From: Micavibrio_A sp040381535
GTDB taxonomy: Bacteria; Pseudomonadota; Alphaproteobacteria; Micavibrionales; Micavibrionaceae
Length of the DNA: 64,000 bases
Assembly: GCA_040381535.1 (NCBI GenBank)
Contig: JBEIHF010000001.1
Location: 1 to 64,000 of the forward strand
Direction of reading: 5' to 3'
Positions 40,685-49,924 of this stretch are shown piece by piece (position 1 is the stretch's first letter; every line of letters begins with the position of its first letter). The notes beneath the pieces are model-generated. The model ran no database searches. It saw nothing but the letters and a program-made list of their open reading frames with translations, and had not been told where the DNA came from. Both the position numbers and the translations under genes were made by a program.

Positions 40685-42766
40685 ATGCCCCGTTTTCTGC
40701 CGCTTCTGGCCATCCTCGTAGCCTTTTCTTTTAGCCCTTCCCTCGCCGTCGAAAAGAACGTGCAGATACGCCTCCTGCCCGAAAAAACGGAATTAAAGGG
40801 CGGTGATAGGGTGACCGTGGGCATCGAGGCGACTATCGCGCCGAGCTGGCACACTTATTGGGCGAACCCCGGGGATTCCGGCACCATCGCGCGCATCGCA
40901 TGGAAAGGCATTGAAGGGTTGGAAGCAACACCCATCCAATGGCCGCTCCCCAGTAAACTGCCCATCGGCCCGCTGACCAATTACGGGTACGAAGAAAAAG
41001 TCGTCCTGCTCCAAGACCTCACGCTCCCGAAAAATTTGCCCGAAGGACCGCAAACAATTTCCGCGACTGTCGACATTCTGGTCTGCCATGAAATCTGCAT
41101 TCCCGAAACGCATGAAGCATCCTTCACCATCAACAACGGCAGCGATTCCTATTCCGAAGCCATAGCAGAAGCACGTTCTTTCCTTCCCGTTGAAATGGGA
41201 TGGGCAACCACATTAGCCGAGGATGCCGGCGATCTGGTCGTCACCATCACAACCGATATGCCATCTGCGTTTTCAAAACTGGATAGCGTCAATCTTTTCC
41301 CCGAAGAATGGGGTTTGATCTTATATCCAGAAACTACGCGCGCCACGCGCGAAGGCAATGTTTTAACATTGCGCCACAAGCGCGGCGAGCGTGCTCTGGC
41401 CGATATTCCCGTCTCCAAAGTGGTCATTACCTATGAAGATGCAACGGGCAATAAAAAGGGCTTCCGCGTATCCACACTCACGGAGTCTGCTGGCGCGGGC
41501 GGCGAAGAAGAAACCGCGATGGATGTCGGAATTTTTAAGGCGATGATTTTGGCATTGCTAGGAGGTATTATTTTGAATCTGATGCCGTGCGTATTCCCTG
41601 TTCTGTCCATGAAAGCACTCTCTTTGGCGCAATTGAAAGACAGGGAAACCTCCATCGCCCGCAAACACGGTATCGCCTACACACTCGGCATACTCGCGTG
41701 CTTCGGATTGATCGCCAGCGTTCTGATAGTCTTGAAAGCGGGCGGCATGCAAGTGGGCTGGGGATTCCAGTTGCAACATCCCGTCATCATTCTATTCCTC
41801 GCTTATCTTTTCTTCCTGCTTGGTTTAAACCTTGCAGGCTTCTATGAAATCAATTTCGGGCTCTCGAATGTCGGGCATAAATTGACCGCAAAAGAAGGCC
41901 TTTCGGGTTCGTTCTTCACGGGCGCGCTGGCCACGCTTGTCGCCACGCCCTGCACCGCGCCGTTCATGGGCGTTGCTATGGGATATGCATTGACGCAACC
42001 CGCTTATATCTCGCTCATAGTTTTTATGGCGTTGGGGCTCGGCCTTGCCTTGCCCTATCTCGCCATGACATTTATTCCTGCCGTGCGCCATATCTTGCCA
42101 CGCCCGGGATTGTGGATGGAAAAACTGCGCCAGTTCTTGGCCTTCCCGATGTTTGCATCTGCATGCTGGTTGCTCTGGGTTCTCTCACAACAGATAAGCC
42201 ATATGGGACAATTTGCGGCCTTGCTAGGTATGCTGGCATTGGCGTTTGGCATCTGGCTGGTCAAACAAAGACCTGCGCAAAAATTCTGGCGAGTTGTGGT
42301 TCTGGTTCTCGCCATAGCATCGTTCGGTTTTACCATTTCGACCTTTACAGGCATGAAACAAATGCCGGAGTCCGATGAGATTCCTGTGGCTTCCGTCAAT
42401 CAGAACTGGGAGGAATTTTCGCGACCTCTTCTCGAAAAATACCTCGAAGGCGACGCCCCTGTTTTTGTCAACATGACGGCGGCATGGTGCATAACCTGCA
42501 AGGTGAACGAAAAGGTCGCCATAGCCACCAAAGACACGCAGAAATTGTTTGCGGACAAAGGTGTGAAATACCTAAAAGGCGATTGGACCAACCAGAACCC
42601 CGCCATCACTCATTATCTTGAAGAGTATGGACGCAGCGGCGTCCCGATCTATGTGTATTACGGACCCAAGGACAAAAACACGGGGGCGCGCCCCCAACCT
42701 GTCGTATTGCCGCAAATTTTAACGTCGTCTATTGTTGAAAACGCCTTAACCCAAAACGGAGAATAA
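40685..42766 (+). CDS. dsbD: DsbD/ScsB-like thiol:disulfide interchange protein
   Basis: 693 residues in three parts: signal peptide and periplasmic N-domain (about 22-275) with 'CHEICIPE' (Cys134, Cys138); a membrane core with Cys302 (NLMPCVFPVLSMKALSL) and Cys423 (TLVATPCTAPFMG); and a periplasmic thioredoxin domain with WCITC (Cys602, Cys605). It carries electrons from cytosolic thioredoxin to periplasmic partners. The three Cys pairs are intact. It is followed 4 bp later by a redoxin likely to be its client, and it could also supply ResA. Confidence 0.92.
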   Translation: MPRFLPLLAILVAFSFSPSLAVEKNVQIRLLPEKTELKGGDRVTVGIEATIAPSWHTYWANPGDSGTIARIAWKGIEGLEATPIQWPLPSKLPIGPLTNYGYEEKVVLLQDLTLPKNLPEGPQTISATVDILVCHEICIPETHEASFTINNGSDSYSEAIAEARSFLPVEMGWATTLAEDAGDLVVTITTDMPSAFSKLDSVNLFPEEWGLILYPETTRATREGNVLTLRHKRGERALADIPVSKVVITYEDATGNKKGFRVSTLTESAGAGGEEETAMDVGIFKAMILALLGGIILNLMPCVFPVLSMKALSLAQLKDRETSIARKHGIAYTLGILACFGLIASVLIVLKAGGMQVGWGFQLQHPVIILFLAYLFFLLGLNLAGFYEINFGLSNVGHKLTAKEGLSGSFFTGALATLVATPCTAPFMGVAMGYALTQPAYISLIVFMALGLGLALPYLAMTFIPAVRHILPRPGLWMEKLRQFLAFPMFASACWLLWVLSQQISHMGQFAALLGMLALAFGIWLVKQRPAQKFWRVVVLVLAIASFGFTISTFTGMKQMPESDEIPVASVNQNWEEFSRPLLEKYLEGDAPVFVNMTAAWCITCKVNEKVAIATKDTQKLFADKGVKYLKGDWTNQNPAITHYLEEYGRSGVPIYVYYGPKDKNTGARPQPVVLPQILTSSIVENALTQNGE

Positions 42767-42770
42767 CTTA

Positions 42771-43379
42771 ATGAAATCTATCTTCCTTACGCTGGCTGCA
42801 TTGGCCTTTATAGCATCACCCATGGCCGCCCAAGCCGCCCCGAAAATCGGCGAAGCCGCACCCGAATTCACGGGCATGGATTCCAACGGCAACGTACACA
42901 AATTGTCTGACTTCAAAGGCAAGACCGTCGTTCTCGAATGGACCAACCCGCAATGCCCGTATGTGGTGAAACATTATGATTCCGGTAACATGCAAAAACT
43001 TCAGGCCGAATACGCGGCCAAAGATATTGTCTGGCTTTCCATCAACTCCTCCGCCGCAGGCAAGGAAGGCAACCAGTCCTCCGAAGAAGCCAACACTTAC
43101 ATGGAAGATAAAAAATCCGGCCCTACCGCACGCATCCTAGATCCCACGGGCGTGATCGGCAAAGCCTATGAGGCCAAAGTGACGCCGCACATGTATGTCA
43201 TCAACAAGGAAGGTGTTCTCGTTTATGAAGGCGCCATCGACGACAATGACAGCAGCAAACAAGAAGACATAGCGACATCCAAAAACTACGTGAAAGCGGC
43301 ATTGGATGCGTTAGCCGAGGGCAAGCCCATTGAAATCGCACAGACCAAAGCCTATGGCTGCGGTGTCAAATACGAATAA
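42771..43379 (+). CDS. secreted peroxiredoxin-like redoxin (PRX_like1 type)
   Basis: 202 residues: signal peptide ending 'AAQA', then a thioredoxin fold with 'LEWTNPQCPYVVKHY' (Cys62), 'WLSINSSAAGKEG' and 'VTPHMYVINKEGVLVYEGAIDD'. There is no CxxC; the only other Cys is Cys197 near the C-terminus (YGCGVKYE), which could act as a resolving Cys. The close coupling to dsbD (4-bp gap) suggests that DsbD reduces it, making a periplasmic peroxide-reducing pair. A terminator follows. Confidence 0.85.
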   Translation: MKSIFLTLAALAFIASPMAAQAAPKIGEAAPEFTGMDSNGNVHKLSDFKGKTVVLEWTNPQCPYVVKHYDSGNMQKLQAEYAAKDIVWLSINSSAAGKEGNQSSEEANTYMEDKKSGPTARILDPTGVIGKAYEAKVTPHMYVINKEGVLVYEGAIDDNDSSKQEDIATSKNYVKAALDALAEGKPIEIAQTKAYGCGVKYE

Positions 43380-43400
43380 GTTAAAGATAAGTCCCTAAAA

Positions 43401-43427
43401 GCCCCGCCCGCAAAGCGGGGTTTTTAT
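43401..43427 (+). terminator. intrinsic terminator after the dsbD-redoxin unit
   Basis: CCCCGC (43402-43407) pairs with GCGGGG (43415-43420) and is followed by TTTTTATTTA. Confidence 0.88.
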
Positions 43428-43517
43428 TTACTTCTAATTTGGGCCCCTGATTTTGTGCTATGAAAAAGGGAGTGATTCGGCGTAACCTTAACACCAACAA
43501 TTCTGTTTGATTCTCAT

Positions 43518-45437
43518 ATGTACATGGCCCGCCCTTTAAAGATCAATGCGCATACCCGTACCGAAAGCGACAGCTTTTTGGACGAAGATGTTGCGCGCCT
43601 AATTTTAGGCATGGACGGGGAAGTGATTTTCGCCAACGCTGCGTTCGAAAACTTCGCGGATGAACACGGAATCGAAGGCCATAATTTATTGAAATTCGCC
43701 GAATTCACCGATGCCGAAGACGCCTTCCGCCATTCGCCGTTATTGTTCGCGCAGGAAAACAAGATCTTCGCGGCATTGAGAAGCGGCCTTCACGAAATCA
43801 AATTCAAAAACGGCCAAACCATTCATCTGCAATTCGATTCCGTCATTTCCAAAGACGGCGCGCAATATATCGTCGGCTCCGCGCTTGAACATGACGAACG
43901 ATTCTCGCAAACGGTCGAAAACCTGATCGCCAAACCGGTCATGGGCGAAGAGAATATCGCCAATCATTTCCTCGATCTGTCCAACGACTTGCTCTGCGTG
44001 GCCCGCGCCGACGGAAGTTTTGAATCCATCAACGCAAAATTCACAGGCCTGCTCGGCTTTACGCTGGCCGATCTTGAGGGCCGTAACTTCCTCGACCTCG
44101 TACATCCCGATGACAAAGCCGCCGTGCGCACATCTTTGCAGACTCTCTGGCGCGAGAATTCGGAATCCGTTATCGATTTCGAATGCCGCCTGATTTCCAA
44201 CGAAGCGAGAAGCTACTGGATGGAATGGAAACACAAGAAGGTCGAAGGGCATGTCTACAGCCTTGGCCGTGACACAACCTCCATCAAAAAACACGAACTG
44301 GCCCTGCACAGACGCGAACAGCAATTGTCCGAAGCCGAAGCCATCGGCCATATGGGCCACTGGCATTGGTCGCTGGGACAACAGGAAATCCGTTTCTCGG
44401 ATGAAATTTATCGCATCTTCGGCGTAACACGCGAAAATTTCTTCCCAACTCTAGATCATGTCAATGCCATGCTTCACCGCCGCGATGTTGGGCGCATGAT
44501 TCAGGCGTTCCAGCGCGCCATTATTGAACAAAATGATCATGAAATAGATTTCCGTGTGATCGCGCCTAGCGGAGATATTCGCCATGTGCGTTGCCAGGGA
44601 CGCTGTGAATTCGACAATGAAGGAGATGTCACGGGCCTTTACGGCATCATGCAAGACGTTACGCAAACAATGAGCCATGAGCGCGCCTTGCTTGAAGCCA
44701 AGGAAGCCGCCGAACGTGCCTACGCCGCGAAATCTCAATTCCTTGCCAACATGTCGCATGAACTGCGCACGCCTCTTAACGCCATTATCGGCTTTTCCGA
44801 GATGATGCAGCAACAATTGCTCGGCCCCATCGGCAACGAGCGTTATATCGATTACATCAAAGGCATCCGCGAAAGCGGCGAGCATCTTTTGGACCTCATC
44901 ACCGACATTCTCGATATGTCCAAGATCGAGGCTGGAAAATACGAGCTCGATCTCGAAGACATCAACGTCACTAAGATCGTTCGCCTTGCCATGCACATGA
45001 TCGAAGGCCGCGCCGTAGAGGCGGGCATCAAGGTCAAACCACATATCATGGATGAAGAACTGCGCATCATTGCGGACCGCCGCGCGGTTATGCAGATCAT
45101 GCTCAACCTGTTATCGAACGCCGTGAAATTTAGCCATGAAAACGGGATCGTGGAAGTGGACTGCACACCGCAACGCGACCATGTTCTGCTCCGCGTAAAA
45201 GATTACGGTATCGGCATTCCCGCGAACAAAATCGGTACTATTACAAACCCCTTCGAACAGGCGGCGAACCAGTACTCCCGAGGCCATGAAGGATCGGGCC
45301 TCGGCCTTTCGATCACAAAAGAACTCGCCGAACTCCATGGCGGCTCCATCCATATCGAATCCACGCTCGGCCTGGGCACGACCGTGACAATCCGCCTACC
45401 GTTGGATGCGTCGAAAACCCGCAAAGATCAGGAATAA
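43518..45437 (+). CDS. soluble multi-PAS sensor histidine kinase
   Basis: 639 residues with no membrane segment: three PAS-like domains (about 25-120, 150-265 and 275-390, the last with a PAC motif), HisKA dimerisation/phosphorylation domain with 'FLANMSHELRTPLNAIIGFSEMM' (phospho-acceptor His414) and a HATPase domain ('NLLSNAVKFS', 'DYGIGIP', 'GSGLGLSI'). No response regulator gene is adjacent, so its partner is elsewhere; this orphan layout resembles PleC/DivJ-type alphaproteobacterial kinases. Convergent with the next gene, 1 bp apart. Confidence 0.93.
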   Translation: MYMARPLKINAHTRTESDSFLDEDVARLILGMDGEVIFANAAFENFADEHGIEGHNLLKFAEFTDAEDAFRHSPLLFAQENKIFAALRSGLHEIKFKNGQTIHLQFDSVISKDGAQYIVGSALEHDERFSQTVENLIAKPVMGEENIANHFLDLSNDLLCVARADGSFESINAKFTGLLGFTLADLEGRNFLDLVHPDDKAAVRTSLQTLWRENSESVIDFECRLISNEARSYWMEWKHKKVEGHVYSLGRDTTSIKKHELALHRREQQLSEAEAIGHMGHWHWSLGQQEIRFSDEIYRIFGVTRENFFPTLDHVNAMLHRRDVGRMIQAFQRAIIEQNDHEIDFRVIAPSGDIRHVRCQGRCEFDNEGDVTGLYGIMQDVTQTMSHERALLEAKEAAERAYAAKSQFLANMSHELRTPLNAIIGFSEMMQQQLLGPIGNERYIDYIKGIRESGEHLLDLITDILDMSKIEAGKYELDLEDINVTKIVRLAMHMIEGRAVEAGIKVKPHIMDEELRIIADRRAVMQIMLNLLSNAVKFSHENGIVEVDCTPQRDHVLLRVKDYGIGIPANKIGTITNPFEQAANQYSRGHEGSGLGLSITKELAELHGGSIHIESTLGLGTTVTIRLPLDASKTRKDQE

Positions 45438-45438
45438 T

Positions 45439-46377
45439 TTAGCCTTCGGAAGACATGCTGGCGGGAAGATAGTGATCTTCCACCAGTGTTTTTTCGGCTT
45501 CAAGACATCCGTCGATGCCTTCACGGAATGAGGGGTATTTGAGACTGACCCCAAGTTCCGCTTTGATCTTGTTGTTGGCGACGCGTTTGTTGTCGGAATA
45601 AAAAGAACGCGTGATGGGGGCCATGTCGGCTTCGTTGTACGGAATAAGCGGCGGCGGTGTGATGCCGAGCTTTTGGCAGGCATATAAAATCACTTCATGG
45701 CTTGGGACGGGATCGTCATCGGAAAGATTGTACGCAGCGCCCGGATTGGGTTTTGCCATCGAGGCAAGCAGCACCTGCACGATGTCTTCGACATGGATGC
45801 GGTTGAACACCTGCCCCGGTTTGTTGATGCGGCGCGCGACGCCCGCGCGCACGGAATCCAATGCACTGCGTCCCGGCCCGTAAATCCCCGCCAAGCGGAA
45901 GATGTGCAGCGGGAAGCCGCTTTCCATCAAAAGCGATGTCCATTGTTCTTCCGCCTGCAAGCGGCGTGAACCGCGCTTGGAATTGGGGCGCACTTCGGAA
46001 GTTTCGTCCACGATACCGCCAGCGCGGTCGCCGTAAACGCCCGTCGTGGAAAGATATCCCACCCATTCCAACGTCGGAATGCGCATAAGGTCCGCTGCAT
46101 GCATGGCGAAGGTGGGGTCTCCCATATCGTCGGGCGGCGTGGAAATCAGAAGGTGCGTTGTGCCGTCGAGAATGAAGTAAGGGTCGCCGAGGGGATGTTC
46201 GTAATCAAAAAGATGGGCCTTGATCCCCACGGAGCGAAGAAAGGCCCTTTTTTCGAGATCGCGGGTCGTACCGCCAATTTCCCACGCCTGCGCCTTGTCG
46301 GCCATAAGGCCATGCGCGAGGTAATCGCATGTATAGCCATACCCGAAACAGAAAAGTTTTTTATTGCCCTGAACCAT
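45439..46377 (-). CDS. extended-SDR epimerase/dehydratase-like protein (YeeZ-like)
   Basis: 312 residues of an atypical NAD(P)-binding SDR: 'FCFGYGYTCDYLAHGL' glycine-rich start in place of GxxGxxG, 'YLSTTGVYGD', and 'FRLAGIYGPGRS'. The catalytic YxxxK is not evident; 'RRLQAEEQW' lies where it would be, as in YeeZ-type proteins. It is the last gene of a minus-strand run rluB-rsmD-small ORF-cybB/yceI-fzlA, and an SDR of this type commonly neighbours fzlA in Alphaproteobacteria. Confidence 0.8.
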   Translation of the reverse strand: MVQGNKKLFCFGYGYTCDYLAHGLMADKAQAWEIGGTTRDLEKRAFLRSVGIKAHLFDYEHPLGDPYFILDGTTHLLISTPPDDMGDPTFAMHAADLMRIPTLEWVGYLSTTGVYGDRAGGIVDETSEVRPNSKRGSRRLQAEEQWTSLLMESGFPLHIFRLAGIYGPGRSALDSVRAGVARRINKPGQVFNRIHVEDIVQVLLASMAKPNPGAAYNLSDDDPVPSHEVILYACQKLGITPPPLIPYNEADMAPITRSFYSDNKRVANNKIKAELGVSLKYPSFREGIDGCLEAEKTLVEDHYLPASMSSEG

Positions 46378-46414
46378 CGCACACCGTTGTTTTTATTTTT
46401 GTGGTTCGTCGGAT

Positions 46415-47083
46415 TTAAAAATCTACGTTTTCGTAGTGTTCGACAGGCGTAAAGCCTGGGATCCTGTCTTCGAGCAGCGCCTTGAATGACGGTCTCGACT
46501 TCACGCGGGAATACCAGTCCCGCGCGGCGTGATGTTCTTCCCACGGCACATCGCCTATATAATCGATCGAGGACAAATGGGAAGCCGCCGCGATGTCCGC
46601 GAGCGTGAATTTGTCGCCGGCCAGCCATTTGCGCTTTTCGCACAGGAAGCCGATGTAATCGAGATGGTAGTGAATGTTCGCATGACCGGCGCGGATGGAA
46701 GGCCCGTGCGGTTCGCCGAGCTTTAAAAACCGCTTCATCAGCTTTTCGCCGACAAGGTTATCCGTGACTTCACGGTTGAATTTGATATCGAACCATCCGA
46801 CAAGGCGGCGCGTTTCCGCGCGCTGGATGGAATCGGTCCCGAGCAAGTTGTTTTCAGGATACATTTCCTCGAGATATTCGCAGATGACTTGGGAGTTAGA
46901 AAGAATGGTGCCGTCGTTTTCGACGAGTACGGGGACATCCCCCGCAGGGTTCATGGCAAGGAAAGACGTGCGGCGTTCCCATATTTTTTCGATCTGCAGG
47001 TCGAATTCGAGCTTCTTTTCGGCGAGTGCAAGACGCACTTTCCGCGAAAAAGGATGCAGCCATACATGATATAGCGTTCTCAT
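46415..47083 (-). CDS. fzlA: FzlA-like glutathione-S-transferase fold division protein
   Basis: 222 residues: N-terminal thioredoxin-like GST domain ('YHVWLHPFSRKVRLALAEKKLEF', 'NPAGDVPVLVENDGTILSNSQVICEYLEE') and helical C-domain, ending in a conserved tail '...PSFKALLEDRIPGFTPVEHYENVDF'. This tail and its neighbours fit FzlA, the alphaproteobacterial FtsZ-binding GST-fold protein that controls filament curvature and constriction. FzlA lacks GST activity. An ordinary GST cannot be fully excluded. Confidence 0.75.
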   Translation of the reverse strand: MRTLYHVWLHPFSRKVRLALAEKKLEFDLQIEKIWERRTSFLAMNPAGDVPVLVENDGTILSNSQVICEYLEEMYPENNLLGTDSIQRAETRRLVGWFDIKFNREVTDNLVGEKLMKRFLKLGEPHGPSIRAGHANIHYHLDYIGFLCEKRKWLAGDKFTLADIAAASHLSSIDYIGDVPWEEHHAARDWYSRVKSRPSFKALLEDRIPGFTPVEHYENVDF

Positions 47084-47143
47084 TATGCCAAGAAGCTTAC
47101 CTTAAGGAAAAGCGGCAGTACAGAGGCATTCTTCAAGGGTTTC

Positions 47144-48379
47144 TCAAAGATTTTGCGCGGCTTTCAGGTCGATTATGACACGCACATCGTGGGCAACGGT
47201 GCTTTCATCCTTATACTGTTCTCCTCCCAGACCGTAGCTTAGGCGGTTTATCACAACCTCCGCTATCATCTGCGCGGTGTTGTTTTCGATATTAAGGGAG
47301 AACGGAATGACGAGCGGCATGGTAAAGCCGCGCATGGTGAGTTCACCGATCGCCACATAGTTGTTCTCTTCCGCCTTTTCGAAAGATTTGGATACAAAGC
47401 GCGCTGTGGGGTATTGCGCCACGTCGAACCATTCCGCGCCCACGATGCTTTCATCGCGGCCCTCGTCGCCCGTGGACACGTATTTAAGCTGGACTGTGAT
47501 ATCCGCCTTAGCGGTGGAAAGGTCTTCAGGATCGAACACGATATCCCCAGCGAAACTGCGCAGTTCGCCCGTAAAGGGCGTGTTGTACATCTTCGCCTCG
47601 AAGGTCAGCTTGCTCACCTCGGGGATGATAGCCCATGCATGCGCAGGCAACATGGCCAGATCCGCAGGAGGCGAGGGAACATAAGGCGAAGGCGTCGGGC
47701 TGTCGGTCTGCGCCTGCTGGGTTTGTTGTTCTTGTTGCGGCGTTTCGGGTGTGAATATTTCACGCAGAATTACCGAACCCGAGAGTGTGTAGGAAAGCCC
47801 CAGCACGATCACTATAAGGCCCACAAAGCCGAGCCCCGCCTTCGCATAGGCCATCCGTTGGAGCGTTTCGTCTTTGTCGATCACATGGTGTTTGAGCGCG
47901 CCTGCGGCATGCAGCGCCAGAACGAACAAAAGCGTATAGGCGAGTATTTCATGCGCCTCCCCGAACAACCCCGCGAGGTTTTCATCCTTGCCGATTAAAG
48001 CGGGCATTTGAAGACCGAAGAACGGGATCGGGAACTCGCCCGCAGACGACATTAGCCAGCCCGAAAGCGGCATGCAGATGATGCACACATACAGCCAGAA
48101 ATGCGCGGCCGATGCCAGCACAGTTTCCCAATGTTCATGGGATTCCAGATGCTCGGGCGGCGGAGAAACAAAACGCCACACGATGCGGCCGATGCCCAAA
48201 AAGAACACCAAAAGTCCGAAGGATTTGTGCAGGGCATAGATTTCGAATTTCAGGGGCGAATTTTCCATCACACCCATACCAAGGCCCACAGGCAAAAGTC
48301 CGATTATCAGAACGGCGATGGTCCAGTGGAATATCCGTGCGATAAGCCCGTATTCTTCTTCGGTGTTGGAAATCTCCAT
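47144..48379 (-). CDS. cytochrome b561-YceI fusion protein
   Basis: 411 residues in two domains. Residues about 10-185 are a four-helix cytochrome b561 with haem-ligand histidines ('IFHWTIAVLII', 'ALHKSFGLLV', 'AHFWLY', 'FGEAHEILAY...LHAAGALKHHVI'); helix 5 (about 180-205) leads to a Gln/Pro/Ser-rich linker (about 212-235). Residues about 240-411 form a YceI-like lipocalin with 'YVSTGDEGRDESIVGAEWFDVAQYPTARFVS', which binds isoprenoids. Both functions suggest quinone-linked electron transfer in the inner membrane and periplasm. It is 9 bp from the upstream small gene. Confidence 0.9.
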   Translation of the reverse strand: MEISNTEEEYGLIARIFHWTIAVLIIGLLPVGLGMGVMENSPLKFEIYALHKSFGLLVFFLGIGRIVWRFVSPPPEHLESHEHWETVLASAAHFWLYVCIICMPLSGWLMSSAGEFPIPFFGLQMPALIGKDENLAGLFGEAHEILAYTLLFVLALHAAGALKHHVIDKDETLQRMAYAKAGLGFVGLIVIVLGLSYTLSGSVILREIFTPETPQQEQQTQQAQTDSPTPSPYVPSPPADLAMLPAHAWAIIPEVSKLTFEAKMYNTPFTGELRSFAGDIVFDPEDLSTAKADITVQLKYVSTGDEGRDESIVGAEWFDVAQYPTARFVSKSFEKAEENNYVAIGELTMRGFTMPLVIPFSLNIENNTAQMIAEVVINRLSYGLGGEQYKDESTVAHDVRVIIDLKAAQNL

Positions 48380-48388
48380 GATGCCCTC

Positions 48389-48598
48389 CTAAGGTGAAAC
48401 TACGGAACTTTGATACATGAACACACCCGCCCAAGCGCCGAGCCCCGCCACAATCCAACAGAACAGGCCATACGTCCAGCGCAGCGATTTGTTTTTGACG
48501 AGTTCATGGGTCGGATAATGCTGCAAGAATATATTGATGATGAACAACCCGGCCGCAAAACCGAGAAGAAAACCCAATGCTCCGCATGCGTAAATCAT
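48389..48598 (-). CDS. small two-helix membrane protein (hypothetical)
   Basis: 69 residues with two membrane helices (about 2-25 and 40-62). Not recognised. It stands 9 bp after rsmD and 9 bp before cybB-yceI in an otherwise tight operon, which supports it being expressed. Confidence 0.6.
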   Translation of the reverse strand: MIYACGALGFLLGFAAGLFIINIFLQHYPTHELVKNKSLRWTYGLFCWIVAGLGAWAGVFMYQSSVVSP

Positions 48599-48607
48599 GG
48601 CGATAGC

Positions 48608-49159
48608 CTACCCCGCCCGTTTCAACAGGGCAATGCGTGTATCGCCATAGTCGCGCTCCATAAGGGTTTCAAAACCCCATTGCGGTTCGGCAAAGCCTTT
48701 TTCCGTTTCGATCAGGGCATGGGCGTCTTCCACAAGCCAGCCTTTTTCAACGAGGGCGATAAGGGAGAGCGTAATGAAACCCTGTTTGTACGGGGGGTCT
48801 AGAAAAGCGAGGTTCGCGGGCGACGCTGCTTCGGGTTTGGGCGGCGGGGTCACGGCATCCTTCAAAAGAAACGTCGTAGGCGTGGTGATTTTAAGTGCAG
48901 CAAAATTCTCCTTGCACAAATCGAGCGAGGCTTTGCTTTTGTCGATAAAAGTACAAGAAGAAGCGCCCCAAGACAAAGCTTCCAATCCCAGCGCGCCCGT
49001 GCCGCAAAAAACATCGAGGACATTGGCATCCTCCACCAGACCACGCGCGTTTAATATGTTGAAAATCGCTTGGCGGACTTTGTCGGACGTGGGGCGGACA
49101 TCGCGGCCCGTAGGCGCTTTTAGCAATCTACCGCCATATATGCCGCCCGTAATCCGCAT
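48608..49159 (-). CDS. rsmD: 16S rRNA (guanine966-N2)-methyltransferase
   Basis: 183 residues: 'MRITGGIYGGRLLKAP....RPTSDKVRQAIFNIL' opening, SAM-binding 'VLDVFCGTGALGLEALSWGA' and the catalytic DPPY (121-124). It methylates G966 of 16S rRNA. It starts one base from the end of rluB, a pairing common in Alphaproteobacteria. Confidence 0.95.
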   Translation of the reverse strand: MRITGGIYGGRLLKAPTGRDVRPTSDKVRQAIFNILNARGLVEDANVLDVFCGTGALGLEALSWGASSCTFIDKSKASLDLCKENFAALKITTPTTFLLKDAVTPPPKPEAASPANLAFLDPPYKQGFITLSLIALVEKGWLVEDAHALIETEKGFAEPQWGFETLMERDYGDTRIALLKRAG

Positions 49160-49912
49160 CTATAATTTTCTGCCTTTGAAAAAGCCCGATAATTGGTCTT
49201 TGAGCATTTGCGGTTTTACTTCCAGCACAGAACCCTTGGGAAGATTGCCCAGATGGAAAGGGCCGTAAGATGTGCGGATCAAACGGTTGGTCGCCAGTTC
49301 CAGATATTCCATGACGTTGCGCACTTCGCGGTTTTTGCCTTCGGAAATTGTAACATTGATCCAGACATTGCTGCCTTGACGACTTTCGAACGTAGCCTCG
49401 ATAGGGCCGTATTTCACGCCGCGAAACGTAAGCCCTTTGCTCAGGGCATCCAGTTGTTCCTGCGTTACGCGGCCAAACGCGCGAACGCGGTATTTGCGCT
49501 GCATACCCGTCGTAGGAAGTTCGAGATAGCGAGATAATTCACCGTCATTGGTCAGCAACAAAAGCCCTTCGGTGGTCAAATCCAGCCGCCCTACGGATAC
49601 AACACGCGGCAATCCTTTGGGCAGAGCATCGAATATAGTTTTGCGGCCCTTTTCATCCTTGGCCGTCGTCACCAGATCGCCGGGTTTGTGATAAAGAAAC
49701 AGCCGCGTTTTTTCCGCGCCCTGCAGAGCCTTGCCGTCGACCACAACTTTATCGTCAGGCCCAACCACGCAGGCGGGGGTTTGCAATTTCTTGCCATTGA
49801 CGGATACGCGGCCTTCTTCGATCCAGCGTTCGGCATCGCGGCGCGAGCACAGGCCCGCCCGCGCCATAACCTTGGCGATCCGTTCCCCTTTGCTTTCGTC
49901 GTCTTTTTCCAT
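49160..49912 (-). CDS. rluB: RluB/RsuA-family 23S/16S rRNA pseudouridine synthase
   Basis: From the ATG at 49912 (AGGA upstream) 250 residues: S4 RNA-binding domain (about 8-65, 'RIAKVMARAGLCSRRDAERWIEEGRVSVNG') and the catalytic domain with 'VGRLDLTTEGLLLLTNDG' containing the nucleophilic Asp, and 'EGKNREVRNVMEYL'. The longer start at 49942 would overlap the divergent tadA. Divergent from tadA with only 12 bp between starts. Confidence 0.92.
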   Translation of the reverse strand: MEKDDESKGERIAKVMARAGLCSRRDAERWIEEGRVSVNGKKLQTPACVVGPDDKVVVDGKALQGAEKTRLFLYHKPGDLVTTAKDEKGRKTIFDALPKGLPRVVSVGRLDLTTEGLLLLTNDGELSRYLELPTTGMQRKYRVRAFGRVTQEQLDALSKGLTFRGVKYGPIEATFESRQGSNVWINVTISEGKNREVRNVMEYLELATNRLIRTSYGPFHLGNLPKGSVLEVKPQMLKDQLSGFFKGRKL

Positions 49913-49924
49913 TATTGAAATCCT

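Noticed and set aside
42954..42962. Selenocysteine or recoding at the redoxin active site
   Set aside because: The active residue is an ordinary cysteine codon, with no in-frame TGA.
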